From Arthrobacter pascens (GTDB lineage Bacteria; Actinomycetota; Actinomycetes; Actinomycetales; Micrococcaceae): a stretch of DNA of 64,000 bases. Position 1 is the stretch's first letter; every line of letters starts with the position of its first letter. Made by a program: the position numbers and the translations under genes. Shown in pieces: positions 20,758-29,537 of the stretch. The stretch covers positions 1,612,001 through 1,676,000 of the forward strand of contig NZ_JAUSWY010000001.1 of assembly GCF_030815585.1 (NCBI RefSeq), in the 5' to 3' direction. The notes under the pieces were generated by a model. It had not been told where the DNA came from. It was given only the letters and a program-made list of their open reading frames with translations, and did no database searches.

Positions 20758-22110
20758 ATGCGTCGCCGGGCAACCATAATCACATCCCTGATGGCTTCCG
20801 CAGTTCTCACGTTGGCTGCCTGTTCCCCGGGCGCTCCGGCAGGCGAGGCCAAGACCCTGAAGATCGTCTACCAGAAGACTGCTTCCTTCACTGCACTGGA
20901 CACCCTTTTCCAGTCGGCCAAGCAGGAGTTCGAGGCCGCCAACCAAGGCGTCACGGTTGAACTGGAGCCAATCCAGGCAGAAGACGACGACTACGGCACC
21001 AAGCTTGCCCTGGCCCTGCGCTCCCCGGCCACTGCCCCGGACGTGTTCTACGAAGACACGTTCAAGGTCCGCTCCGATGTGGACGCGGGCTACCTCCTCA
21101 AGCTGGACAGCCACCTGCAGGCGTGGAGCGAGTGGGACACCTTCGACGACGCCGCCAAGGCTGCCGGTCTGGGCGACGACGGCGGCACCTACGCGGTCCC
21201 GGTGGGTACCGATACGCGGGCCATCTGGTACAACAAGAAAGTCCTTGCAGCTGCCGGCGTCAGCCTGCCTTGGGAGCCCCGCACCTGGCAAGACATCCTG
21301 GATGCCGCCAGGAAGATCAAGGCCAGCGACCCCACCGTGGTGCCGTTCAACATGTATGCCGGCAAAGCCACAGGCGAAGGCACCGTGATGCAGAGCTTCT
21401 ACGAACTGCTGTACGGGACGGACTCCGCGCTGTACGACGCCGAAGCAAAGAAATGGGTGGTGGGCTCCGCCGGCTTCACCGACGCACTGGCCTTCCTCAA
21501 GACCCTCTACGACGAGAAGCTCGCCGTATCCCCGGCAGAAGCCCTCGACGCGAACGTGTGGAAAAAGGTGTTCGGGGAATGGCTTCCGCAAGCCAAGATG
21601 GGCGCAACCGTGGAAGGATCCTACACGCCGTCGTTCTGGCAGGACGGCGGAAGCTATGAATGGCCCGGCTACGAGCAGGACATGGGCGTGGCCCCCTTCC
21701 CCACCCAGGAGGGCCAGGCGCCTGGCGGAGTGAGCATGTCCGGTGGCTGGACACTCGCAGTCGGTGCGGAGACGAAGAACCCCGATCTTGCCTTTGGCTT
21801 CCTGACCACGGCGCTGAACAAGAAGAATTCCCTGGCGTTCAACATCGCAAGCTCGCAGATCGCCGTCCGGAAGGACGTAGCCGCTGACTCCACCTACCAG
21901 GCGGCAAACCCGTTCGTGAAGGACGTATCCGAGCTCGTGTCCGTCACGCATTACCGCCCGGCAACTGCTGACTACCCGCGGATCTCGGCCGCCGTCCAGG
22001 AGGCCACCGAAGCGGTGATCACGGGCGCGAAATCCCCGGAACAGGCCGCCGCGGACTACGACGCAGCCGTGAAGGACCTTGTGGGCGAAGACAAGACCGT
22101 CCGGAAGTAG
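20758..22110 (+). CDS. Sugar ABC transporter substrate-binding lipoprotein
   Basis: A 450-aa extracellular solute-binding protein (family 1 type). The signal peptide ends in the lipobox LTLAAC, so it is anchored to the outer face of the membrane. The body shows the binding-protein pattern KIVYQKTASF...FEAANQGVTVELEP and GWTLAVG. ATG 20758 has GGAG 4 nt upstream. The two permease genes follow immediately (4 nt, then overlap). The sugar is not identifiable. Confidence 0.9.
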   Translation: MRRRATIITSLMASAVLTLAACSPGAPAGEAKTLKIVYQKTASFTALDTLFQSAKQEFEAANQGVTVELEPIQAEDDDYGTKLALALRSPATAPDVFYEDTFKVRSDVDAGYLLKLDSHLQAWSEWDTFDDAAKAAGLGDDGGTYAVPVGTDTRAIWYNKKVLAAAGVSLPWEPRTWQDILDAARKIKASDPTVVPFNMYAGKATGEGTVMQSFYELLYGTDSALYDAEAKKWVVGSAGFTDALAFLKTLYDEKLAVSPAEALDANVWKKVFGEWLPQAKMGATVEGSYTPSFWQDGGSYEWPGYEQDMGVAPFPTQEGQAPGGVSMSGGWTLAVGAETKNPDLAFGFLTTALNKKNSLAFNIASSQIAVRKDVAADSTYQAANPFVKDVSELVSVTHYRPATADYPRISAAVQEATEAVITGAKSPEQAAADYDAAVKDLVGEDKTVRK

Positions 22111-22113
22111 CCG

Positions 22114-22992
22114 GTGGCCGTTCCCCGCACCACGCGATGGGTCCGCCTCCTGCCGGTGCTTCCCGCCGTCGTCCTGCTGCTGGTGTTCCTGGCCGGACCC
22201 GTCCTCTGGGCGTTCCACGCGTCCCTGACCAACGCTGCGTTGACCGGCCGCAACGCCCGCAGCCCGGGCTGGGTGGGGCTGGACAACTACGCGAGGCTGC
22301 TGACGGACCCAGTCCTGCCGCTGTCCCTTGCCCTCACTGTCCTGTTTGTGGGCGGCTCCGCCATCCTGGGCCAGAACATGCTGGGGCTGCTGATTGCAGT
22401 ATTGATGCGGCGTGCCCGGCGGTCCGTCTCCGCCGTCGTCGGGACTGCCGTGGTGGCGGCGTGGGTGCTCCCCGAGATTGTGGCCGCCTTCGCTGCCTAC
22501 GCCTACTTCAGCCGTGACGGGACACTGAACCAGCTGCTGGGCGGGCTGGGACTGGGACAGCCTGACTGGCTGTATTCGTTCCCGATGGTGGCCATCATGC
22601 TCGCCAATGTCTGGCGGGGCACGGCGTTTTCCATGCTGGTGTACCGCGCGGCACTGGACGATGTCCCCGGTGAGGTCACAGAGGCTGCGCTGATGGACGG
22701 CGCCAGCGGCTGGCAGCGCCTGGCCTTCATCACCCTCCCCATGATCCGCGGCAGCATCGCCACCAACCTCATGCTCATCACCCTGCAGACGCTGGCGGTT
22801 TTCACCCTCATCTGGGTGATGACCGCCGGCGGTCCGTCCAACGCCAGCACCACCTTGCCGGTACTGGCGTACCAGGAGGCCTTCAAATTCGGTGACATCG
22901 GCTACGGCACGGCCGTGGCCTCCGTCCTGATCCTCATCGGCATGGTGTTCGGCGCGGCCTACATCCGGCTGCTCCGGGAAGCCAAACCATGA
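22114..22992 (+). CDS. Sugar ABC transporter permease (MalF type)
   Basis: A 292-aa integral membrane protein with about six segments. The EAA loop EAALMDGASGWQRLAFITLP near residue 190 docks an ATPase subunit. GTG 22114 lies 3 nt after the binding-protein stop, and the end overlaps the next permease by ATGA. Confidence 0.92.
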   Translation: MAVPRTTRWVRLLPVLPAVVLLLVFLAGPVLWAFHASLTNAALTGRNARSPGWVGLDNYARLLTDPVLPLSLALTVLFVGGSAILGQNMLGLLIAVLMRRARRSVSAVVGTAVVAAWVLPEIVAAFAAYAYFSRDGTLNQLLGGLGLGQPDWLYSFPMVAIMLANVWRGTAFSMLVYRAALDDVPGEVTEAALMDGASGWQRLAFITLPMIRGSIATNLMLITLQTLAVFTLIWVMTAGGPSNASTTLPVLAYQEAFKFGDIGYGTAVASVLILIGMVFGAAYIRLLREAKP

Positions 22993-23873
22993 CGACGGCG
23001 ACACAGACTTCCGCACGGGCCCGGCGGCGGGCCGCGCTGGGGTCGGTATCCCTGGCCCGGCGGCGGGCCCGGACGCCGGCCGACGCTGCCCTGGTGCTCA
23101 TCGGCGCGTGCTTTGTCCTGCCGCTGTTGTGGCTGGCCCTGGCCTCCCTTGATGCGGGGGCGGGGCACCAGACCCGGCTTCCCGGCGAGGTGTCGCTGGA
23201 CAACTTTGCCGCGATCATGACCCCGGGGCTGCTGTTCCAGCCGCTCTGGAACAGCCTGTTGCTTTCTGCGGGGACAGCGGCCGTCAACCTCGTCGCGGCG
23301 GTCCTGGCCGCCTACCCGCTGTCCCGCTACCAGTCCAGGTTCAACCGGCCGTTTATGTACACGATCCTGTTCGGGACCTGCCTTCCCATCACGGCCATCA
23401 TGGTGCCGGTGTACGGGCTCTTCGTGCAGCTGCACCTGCTGGACTCCATGCCCGGGACGATCTTCTTCATGGCCACCACCACGCTGCCCATGGCTATCTG
23501 GATGACCAAGAACTTCATGGACGCGGTTCCGGTGTCCCTTGAGGAGGCCGCCTGGGTGGACGGCGCCTCCGGGATGGCCGCATTGCGCACCATTGTCCTG
23601 CCCCTCATGCGACAGGGGCTGGGCGTGGTGTTCATCTTTGTGTTCATCCAGGCCTGGGGAAACTTCTTTGTCCCGTTTGTGCTGCTCCTGTCCGAGGCAG
23701 GGCAGCCCGCAGCTGTGTCCATCTTCAGCTTCTTCGGACAGCACGGGGCCGTGGCTTACGGCCAGCTGGCCGCGTTCTCCATCCTGTTTTCAGTGCCTGT
23801 GCTGGTCCTCTACGTCATCGTGGCAAAGGGCGCCGGAAGCTCGTTCGCGCTGTCCGGTGCCGTCAAAGGGTGA
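22989..23873 (+). CDS. Sugar ABC transporter permease (MalG type)
   Basis: A 294-aa membrane protein with an Arg/Ala-rich N-terminus, about six membrane segments and the EAA loop EEAAWVDGASGMAALRTIVLP. It starts inside the stop of the previous permease (ATGA). No ATP-binding subunit follows. Importers of this class in actinobacteria usually borrow a shared MsiK-type ATPase encoded elsewhere, which is inferred here. Confidence 0.92.
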   Translation: MTTATQTSARARRRAALGSVSLARRRARTPADAALVLIGACFVLPLLWLALASLDAGAGHQTRLPGEVSLDNFAAIMTPGLLFQPLWNSLLLSAGTAAVNLVAAVLAAYPLSRYQSRFNRPFMYTILFGTCLPITAIMVPVYGLFVQLHLLDSMPGTIFFMATTTLPMAIWMTKNFMDAVPVSLEEAAWVDGASGMAALRTIVLPLMRQGLGVVFIFVFIQAWGNFFVPFVLLLSEAGQPAAVSIFSFFGQHGAVAYGQLAAFSILFSVPVLVLYVIVAKGAGSSFALSGAVKG

Positions 23874-23920
23874 GCAGCCAGTAGCTGATCGGCCAGGCCG
23901 TATCCGAGAAGCGGAGCGGT

Positions 23921-24124
23921 TCAGTCGATATCCTCAACAATCACGCCGTAGGGAATGCTGTCATCCAAGTGGGCCTGGTGGCCGGTCGAGCCGATGTTGT
24001 ACGTGACCCGGACGCCGTGCAGCTGGTCGGCAGCAGACTGCTGCAGGACAGGCTTGACTGCGTTGATGAATCTCTCGCTTTTGTCCGCGAGAAACTGCTT
24101 GTAACTGGCTGGAAGCTCGCTCAT
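23921..24124 (-). CDS. Small conserved-looking hypothetical protein, 67 aa
   Basis: MSELPASYKQFLADKSERF... is a compact acidic protein without membrane segment or cysteine, ending YGVIVEDID. TATCCT (24136-24131) stands exactly 6 nt before the ATG, a leaderless promoter, which supports it as a real gene. It points against the sugar importer and away from the MoxR operon. Function unknown. Confidence 0.65.
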   Translation of the reverse strand: MSELPASYKQFLADKSERFINAVKPVLQQSAADQLHGVRVTYNIGSTGHQAHLDDSIPYGVIVEDID

Positions 24125-24136
24125 TCCAACAGGATA
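24125..24136 (-). promoter_or_regulatory. Leaderless-type -10 of the 67-aa gene
   Basis: TATCCT at 24136-24131, then GTTGGA, then ATG. No Shine-Dalgarno spacing is available. Confidence 0.55.
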
Positions 24137-24146
24137 GACCTGAGGT

Positions 24147-24176
24147 CCCGCAATGGGGAGGCCTCCCCATTGCGGG
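24147..24176. repeat. 30-bp perfect palindrome between divergent genes
   Basis: CCCGCAATGGGGA (24147-24159), AGGCCT-centred core, TCCCCATTGCGGG (24164-24176): all 30 bases are self-complementary. It lies upstream of both the 67-aa gene and moxR, covering the place where the -35 of the minus-strand gene should be. Either an operator or a transcription stop for read-through from the sugar importer. Confidence 0.8.
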
Positions 24177-24265
24177 TCCGCCGGCAGCTGGCTTGGATAG
24201 GATGGCGGACGGAGTGCCGCCAGCCGGCAAAAAACAGTCCAGACCAGCCATCAGGGGGATATCCA

Positions 24266-25273
24266 GTGCTTCAGACCAGTGCATCCGTGAGAATCGAATC
24301 CGCGGAGCTGGCCCGGGCACAGCAGGTGGTGGCCAATATCTCCCGCAGCTTTGACGCCAAGGTGGTGGGGCAGGCGCGGCTCCGCGAATCGCTGCTGGTG
24401 GGTCTGATGACCGGCGGGCATATTCTCCTGGAGAGCGTTCCGGGCCTGGCCAAGACCACCGCGGCGCAGACTGTGGCCGAGGCCGTGAGCGCCGAGTTCC
24501 GCAGGATCCAGTGCACCCCTGACCTGCTGCCCAGCGACATCGTGGGCACGCAGATCTACGACGCCGCCAAGGGCACCTTCGTCACCCAGCTGGGGCCGGT
24601 CCACGCCAACATCGTGCTGCTGGATGAAATCAACCGCTCCAGCGCCAAGACCCAGAGTGCCATGCTGGAGGCCATGCAGGAGCGGCAGACCTCCATCGGA
24701 GGCGAGGAATACCGGCTGCCCTCACCGTTCCTGGTGCTGGCAACCCAGAACCCGATTGAGCAGGAAGGCACGTACCAGCTTCCCGAGGCCCAGATGGACC
24801 GCTTTATGCTCAAGGACGTGCTGGACTACCCGTCCCCGGCCGAGGAGGCCGAGATCATCCGGCGCATTGACGCCGGGATTTTCTCCCCGGAGCAGAAGCC
24901 GGCCGCTGCAGCGTCGCTGGACGCCGTGATCGGCGTCCAGGAACTGGTGAAGCGGATCTACCTTGATCCGGCCATCGTCAACTACATCGTGGGCCTGGTG
25001 TTCGTCACCCGGAACGCCGAGCAGTACATCGACCGGCGCCTGGCAGGTTTCATCGAATTCGGTGCCAGCCCCCGCGCCAGCATTGCCTTCAGCCAGGCAG
25101 CCCGGGCAGTCGCGCTGCTCAACGGGCGAGACCATGTGATCCCTGAGGACGTGAAAGCTCTGGCCCACCGTGTCCTGCGGCACCGGCTCATCCTGGGCTT
25201 CGAAGCCGTGGCTGAGCAGGTGCCGGTGGAGACTGTCATCGACGCCGTTGTGGCCTCCGTCCAGACGCCTTGA
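24266..25273 (+). CDS. MoxR-family AAA+ ATPase
   Basis: A 335-aa chaperone-type ATPase. Walker A is SVPGLAKTT (about 52-60), Walker B VLLDEINR, sensor 1 LATQNPIE, and PEAQMDRFML the arginine-finger region. MoxR ATPases act with vWA proteins encoded nearby to activate or insert metal into partners. GTG 24266 has GGGGGA upstream. It opens a tight six-gene operon with DUF58, two vWA and a TPR-like protein. Confidence 0.92.
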   Translation: MLQTSASVRIESAELARAQQVVANISRSFDAKVVGQARLRESLLVGLMTGGHILLESVPGLAKTTAAQTVAEAVSAEFRRIQCTPDLLPSDIVGTQIYDAAKGTFVTQLGPVHANIVLLDEINRSSAKTQSAMLEAMQERQTSIGGEEYRLPSPFLVLATQNPIEQEGTYQLPEAQMDRFMLKDVLDYPSPAEEAEIIRRIDAGIFSPEQKPAAAASLDAVIGVQELVKRIYLDPAIVNYIVGLVFVTRNAEQYIDRRLAGFIEFGASPRASIAFSQAARAVALLNGRDHVIPEDVKALAHRVLRHRLILGFEAVAEQVPVETVIDAVVASVQTP

Positions 25274-25280
25274 GCCAGCG

Positions 25281-26165
25281 GTGACCAGCCTCCTCCAGCG
25301 CGTGAAGTCGAAGATGGCCATCTTCGCCCACCGGAAAGCCCGCGGCATGCTCGACGGTGAGTACGGCTCCGTCTTCCGCGGACGCAGCCTCGACTTTGAT
25401 GACCTGCGGGTATACATCCCGGGCGATGAGGTCCGGGACATCGACTGGAAAGCCTCCGCCCGCTACGGATCCCCGTTGATCAAGCGGTATGTCGCGGTCC
25501 GGCGGCAGACGGTCCTGCTCATTGCTGATACCGGAAGGAACATGGCGGCGCAGTCCCGGGACGGCGAAATCAAAAAGGATATTGCCGTGATGGCCCTGGG
25601 AGTCATCGGCTACCTGGCCCATCGGCACGGCGATGTTGTGGGACTCGTCTGCGGCGATGGCGACGGCACCCGCTCCATCCCGGCCAAAGCAGGCGAGGCC
25701 CACCTGGAACGGCTCCTGCGGACGGTTGACGCTGGCACCAGCCTTGACGCCGCTCCCAGCCGGATCGAGGAGCAGCTGGAGCATGTGGCCCGCACCGTCA
25801 AGGGCAGGTTCCTGCTGTTTGTGGTTGCCGATGAACTGGCCGCAGATCCTGCCATGGAGCAGCTGCTGCGCCGGCTCCGGGCGCAGCACGAGATCCTGTG
25901 GCTTACCATCCGGGACGCGGAGCTGGCCGGGGCCGGCCCCGCAGCGCTGGACGCCATTAATGTGGCAGACTCCTCGCTGCTCATGAGGCACCTGGCGGAC
26001 AGCCCGGCAGTGGCCGCAGCGTACGCCGGTGCTGCGCTGGACCGGGATGCCGGCCGGCACGGCATGTTCCGCCGGGCCGGCATTTCCGAAGGCCATGTGG
26101 CCAGCAGCCACGGCGTCATGACGGAACTGTTCGCCCTCCTGGAGAGGCACCGGCGTGCAGGATGA
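25281..26165 (+). CDS. DUF58 domain protein
   Basis: A 294-aa protein. The conserved DUF58 block is RSLDFDDLRVYIPGDEVRDIDWKASARYGSPLIK near residues 35-70, followed by a vWA-like domain (LLIADTGRNM) whose metal site is degenerate (D-T-G-R-N instead of D-x-S-x-S). GTG 25281 follows moxR by 7 nt, and the end overlaps the next gene by 11 nt. DUF58 proteins are constant partners of MoxR; their role is not known in detail. Confidence 0.9.
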   Translation: MTSLLQRVKSKMAIFAHRKARGMLDGEYGSVFRGRSLDFDDLRVYIPGDEVRDIDWKASARYGSPLIKRYVAVRRQTVLLIADTGRNMAAQSRDGEIKKDIAVMALGVIGYLAHRHGDVVGLVCGDGDGTRSIPAKAGEAHLERLLRTVDAGTSLDAAPSRIEEQLEHVARTVKGRFLLFVVADELAADPAMEQLLRRLRAQHEILWLTIRDAELAGAGPAALDAINVADSSLLMRHLADSPAVAAAYAGAALDRDAGRHGMFRRAGISEGHVASSHGVMTELFALLERHRRAG

Positions 26166-26625
26166 CTCCGGGTTCTACGGCCCGCTCCAGTACAGCCTGG
26201 GGTGGACGTGGGTGGGTCTCGCGTTGCTGGCCCTCGTGGTGGGCTGGTACGCCTTCGTTTTCTTCAACACCCGCAAACCAACGGTGCCGGCAGCATCGCC
26301 GCGGTTCACGCCGCCGTCGGACATTGACGCCCTCAAGGAGGCATACCTGCAGCGGATCGACGCTGTGGCCGCGGACGCCGACTCCGGCCGGCTGACTGCC
26401 CGTGCGTCGCACCAGGAGCTCAGCCTCCTTCTCCGGAAGTTCGTCCGCGACGTCACCGGAGTGGACGCCCCCAGGATGACCCTGGCGGAGCTGCACCGGC
26501 ATCCGCTGCCGCCTGCGGCTGAGGCGGTCGCCCGCATCTATCCGGGCGAGTTCGGGGCCGAACCCCTGCCGTCCGTTGCCCACTCCGCCGAGACTGCCCG
26601 CCAGGCGGTGCGGTTGTGGAACTGA
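26155..26625 (+). CDS. Small membrane protein of the MoxR operon
   Basis: A 156-aa protein with one N-terminal transmembrane segment (about 15-38, TWVGLALLALVVGWYAFVFF) and a cytoplasmic helical domain. It occupies the place of the DUF4381-type subunit of other MoxR/BatABCDE operons. It overlaps both neighbours by 10-11 nt, so translation is coupled. The family assignment rests mainly on position, size and topology. Confidence 0.75.
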   Translation: MQDDSGFYGPLQYSLGWTWVGLALLALVVGWYAFVFFNTRKPTVPAASPRFTPPSDIDALKEAYLQRIDAVAADADSGRLTARASHQELSLLLRKFVRDVTGVDAPRMTLAELHRHPLPPAAEAVARIYPGEFGAEPLPSVAHSAETARQAVRLWN

Positions 26626-27638
26626 TGTTCTGGTGGATGATCCCCGCAGCCGTGGCTGTTACTGCCGTTGGCACCTGGCTGGCTTTCCGGACGGAACCGC
26701 GGGAGAAGGCACGACTGCGGCCGGTGGCCAACGCTGACCGGCTCACCGCCTTGCCCGAATACCAGGCCGCCCTCCGGCGCCACCGCCGCTGGCTGGCCGT
26801 TGCCGCCGTCGCGGGCGGGATGCTGGTGGTCTCGGCCGCGGCCGCGGCTGCCCGGCCAGTTGAGCTGACCACTATCCGTCCCGAGGAGCACAACCGGGAC
26901 ATCGTCCTGTGCCTGGACGCATCCGGCTCCATGAGCAGCGCAGATTCTGCCGTAGTGGGCGTCTTTGCCGAGCTGGCGCAGCAATTCGACGGGGAACGGA
27001 TCGGGCTCACCATCTTTGACAGCACCGCCATCCAGGTCTTCCCCCTGACCGACGACTACGAGTACGTCCAGGAGCAGCTGGAACTGGCCCGCGGCGCCTT
27101 TGACGGCGAACCTGGAAGCTCCGGTTTCCTGGGCGGCACCTGGAGCGGCCGGGGATCCTCGCTGATCGGCGACGGCCTGGCTTCCTGTGTTCAGGGTTTC
27201 CCTGACGCTGGCAGTCGTCCGGACCAGCCGGATCAGCCGGACCAGGGAGTGCCGCAGCGCTCGCGGTCGGTGGTGCTGGCCACGGACAACTTCCTCTCGG
27301 GCGACCCCATCTTCACCCTGGAACAGGCCGCGGCGCTGGCACAGGAGAAGGACGTCCGCGTGTATGCGCTGAACCCCGGCGACTTCGACTACGGCACGGA
27401 CTCCGGACAGCCTGGTGCCCAGCTCAGGGCGGCGGCCGAAGCCACCGGCGGAGCCTACTATTCGCTGGACAGCCCGGATGCCGTGGCGGAGATCGTCAGC
27501 ACCGTGCAGCAAACGGAGGCGGCAGCGATGCAGGGCGCGCCCCGCGCAGTGGTCTGGGACCGGCCGGACCTGCCCCTGGCTGTTGCGCTGATGTCCGGGC
27601 TGGTACTGGCCGGAGCGTCCTGGCGGCTCAGGCCATGA
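26616..27638 (+). CDS. vWA-domain membrane protein (BatA-like)
   Basis: A 340-aa protein with an N-terminal segment, a second one near 65-80, a von Willebrand A domain with an intact metal site DASGSMS (about residue 106) and ATDNFLSGD further on, and a C-terminal membrane segment. The vWA domain is likely outside or facing the membrane. GTG start overlaps the previous gene. An inserted DQPDQPDQG stretch (about 202-211) is a short repeat. Confidence 0.88.
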   Translation: MELMFWWMIPAAVAVTAVGTWLAFRTEPREKARLRPVANADRLTALPEYQAALRRHRRWLAVAAVAGGMLVVSAAAAAARPVELTTIRPEEHNRDIVLCLDASGSMSSADSAVVGVFAELAQQFDGERIGLTIFDSTAIQVFPLTDDYEYVQEQLELARGAFDGEPGSSGFLGGTWSGRGSSLIGDGLASCVQGFPDAGSRPDQPDQPDQGVPQRSRSVVLATDNFLSGDPIFTLEQAAALAQEKDVRVYALNPGDFDYGTDSGQPGAQLRAAAEATGGAYYSLDSPDAVAEIVSTVQQTEAAAMQGAPRAVVWDRPDLPLAVALMSGLVLAGASWRLRP

Positions 27639-28693
27639 CGCTGCAACCTGTCCTGCCGTGGTGGATCCTGGTGCCGCTGATGGCTGCCGCGGTGCTCTTT
27701 CTGGGCTGGAGACTGGTCCATGCCGCCCGGCGGCGTTTCGTACATGGCCGTGACTCACTGCACGGCTGGCTGTTCCGGAGCGCCCTGGTCTTACTGGTAC
27801 TGGGGGCGGCCCTGCGTCCAGGAATCCCGGGCGGAACGGCTGAGGCGGCAGCCTCGGACGTCAACGTCTTCTTTGTGGTGGACACCACCAGCAGCATCGT
27901 GGCCGAGGACTATGGGGACTTTTCCCCACGGCTGGACGGGGTACGCCAGGACATCACGGCCATCGCAGCGGAGCTGGCAGGGGCACGATTTTCCGTCATC
28001 ACCTTTGACACCAACGCCGCGGTCCGGATGCCGTTGACCACTGACACGACGGCGCTGGAGACCATAGTGGCGGTACTGGAGTCCGAGGTGACTGACTACT
28101 CCAAGGGAAGCAGCATCACGGCCGCCGGCACACTCCTCGCTGAACGCCTGCGGGCCGCCCGTGAAAGCCACCCTGAGCGGCCGCGGATTGTCTATTATCT
28201 GGGCGACGGCGAGCAGACCAGTGGCAAGGAACCGGAAGCCATGCGCATGGATGACGGACTGGTGGACGGGGGAGCGGTGCTGGGCTATGGGACCCCGGAG
28301 GGCGGCCGGATGAAGGAAAACAGCGGCCTTGGTCCCGGAAAGGAAGCTGCTTCCGGGCAGGGCTACATCCAGGACCGGAGCGCAGGAAGTGGACAGGACG
28401 CCGTCTCGGTCATTGACGAGAGCCGGCTCCGGGAGATTGCCAGCCAACTGGGCATTCCTTACGTCCACCGCTCAGCCGGTGATGCCGTCGCACCGATGAT
28501 GCAGAAGGCCGATCCCGGAACGCTGCAGCGCACGGAGGGGAACGGCAGCCTTGAGGGCAGGACGGAACTCTATTGGAGCATGGCCGCCGCAGCATTCCTG
28601 CTCGCACTCCGGGAAACAGTGCTGGTGTTGAGGCAGTGGAGGCAGCTCCGGCCCGCGCAACAGATCCAGCAGGCAGCCGGAGTTCGGAAATGA
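27635..28693 (+). CDS. Second vWA-domain membrane protein (BatB-like)
   Basis: A 352-aa protein with two N-terminal membrane segments, a vWA domain starting VNVFFVVDTTSSIV (metal site DTTSS, threonine replacing the first serine), and a C-terminal segment. A Gly/Glu-rich insert (about 210-250) is unlike the first vWA protein. It overlaps both neighbours by ATGA. Two dissimilar vWA proteins in a row is the usual Bat arrangement. Confidence 0.87.
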   Translation: MTLQPVLPWWILVPLMAAAVLFLGWRLVHAARRRFVHGRDSLHGWLFRSALVLLVLGAALRPGIPGGTAEAAASDVNVFFVVDTTSSIVAEDYGDFSPRLDGVRQDITAIAAELAGARFSVITFDTNAAVRMPLTTDTTALETIVAVLESEVTDYSKGSSITAAGTLLAERLRAARESHPERPRIVYYLGDGEQTSGKEPEAMRMDDGLVDGGAVLGYGTPEGGRMKENSGLGPGKEAASGQGYIQDRSAGSGQDAVSVIDESRLREIASQLGIPYVHRSAGDAVAPMMQKADPGTLQRTEGNGSLEGRTELYWSMAAAAFLLALRETVLVLRQWRQLRPAQQIQQAAGVRK

Positions 28694-29424
28694 ATCCAAC
28701 ATCCATTGAATCGGCAGCCACCCTGCGGCGCCGGAGAAGCCTCCTCCTGCTGTGGTCGGCGTTGCCGGTGCTCTTGGTGCTGTGCTTTTCCGCCAAGATG
28801 CTCAGCCTCGGAATCTTCGCAGGCCAGGCTGCGCGCGCCTTCGATGCCCAGGATGCAGGCGCAGCGGAGTCCGCCTCGGCAGGGCTGCGGGCCGCCAACT
28901 TCATCGAAACGCATAAGGCAGCCTTCGCCGAAGGCGACAGCCTGGTCCTCGCCGCAGATTTCGCCGGCGCCCGGCAGCGCTTCGAGCAGGCACTGGCACT
29001 GACGGGGCCAAAGGACGAATGCGTCATCCGCGTCAACCTGGTGCTCAGCATCGAACGTCTCGGCGATGCCCGGCTCCAGGCGGAGGACCCGACGGCGGCC
29101 GGCCGGCTCTTCGCCGAAGGCTTGGCTGCGGTGGGCGCCGCTCCGCAGGGCTGCTTCGCCAGCGGCGGACAGGAGACGGGGGAGAAGCTGAAACAGGCGG
29201 AAGCACGCCTTCAGCAGAAGTTCCAGGACGAGAGCGCAGCAGCACCGCAGCCTCAGTCCGAAACCGGAGACCCGCAATCAGAGCCCGGCCCCGAGCGCCA
29301 GAGCCAGTTCGACCAGCTCAAGGACAGCGCCCGCCAATCCCAGCTGGAACGCAGCAACGGCCAGGAGCGGGACGACTACCTCCGCGACAGCGATTACGGC
29401 TCCGGACCTGACAAGCCATGGTAG
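28690..29424 (+). CDS. Membrane-anchored helical-repeat (TPR-like) protein
   Basis: A 244-aa protein with an N-terminal anchor (about 18-40, LLLLWSALPVLLVLCFSAKML), then helix pairs of TPR character (ADFAGARQRFEQALALTG, then LVLSIERLGDARL), and a Gln/Ser/Glu-rich acidic tail after about 165. It is in the position of BatE/BatC-type TPR proteins. The start overlaps the previous stop (ATGA). It ends the operon; no clear terminator follows. Confidence 0.75.
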   Translation: MNPTSIESAATLRRRRSLLLLWSALPVLLVLCFSAKMLSLGIFAGQAARAFDAQDAGAAESASAGLRAANFIETHKAAFAEGDSLVLAADFAGARQRFEQALALTGPKDECVIRVNLVLSIERLGDARLQAEDPTAAGRLFAEGLAAVGAAPQGCFASGGQETGEKLKQAEARLQQKFQDESAAAPQPQSETGDPQSEPGPERQSQFDQLKDSARQSQLERSNGQERDDYLRDSDYGSGPDKPW

Positions 29425-29502
29425 GCGGCGCTCCTGCGGCGAACAATATTCTGTGCCGTCACGAAATAGAGCGTAAAACTGCGTCTTAATTCGGAGGCCG
29501 AC

Positions 29503-29531
29503 TTGAACGGTCTTCCCGCGGCTCATAGAGT
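29503..29531 (+). promoter_or_regulatory. Promoter of metF (metE)
   Basis: TTGAAC (29503-29508), exactly 17 nt, TAGAGT (29526-29531); start near 29538. One of the best sigma-70-type matches in the window. Confidence 0.7.
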
Positions 29532-29537
29532 TCAATA

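Noticed and set aside
20374..23016. Minus-strand open frame of 880 codons opposite the ROK and ABC genes
   Set aside because: Shadow of GC-rich genes: the plus-strand frames carry clear family motifs, while this one has low-complexity Gly/His/Arg/Gln translation and no ribosome site.
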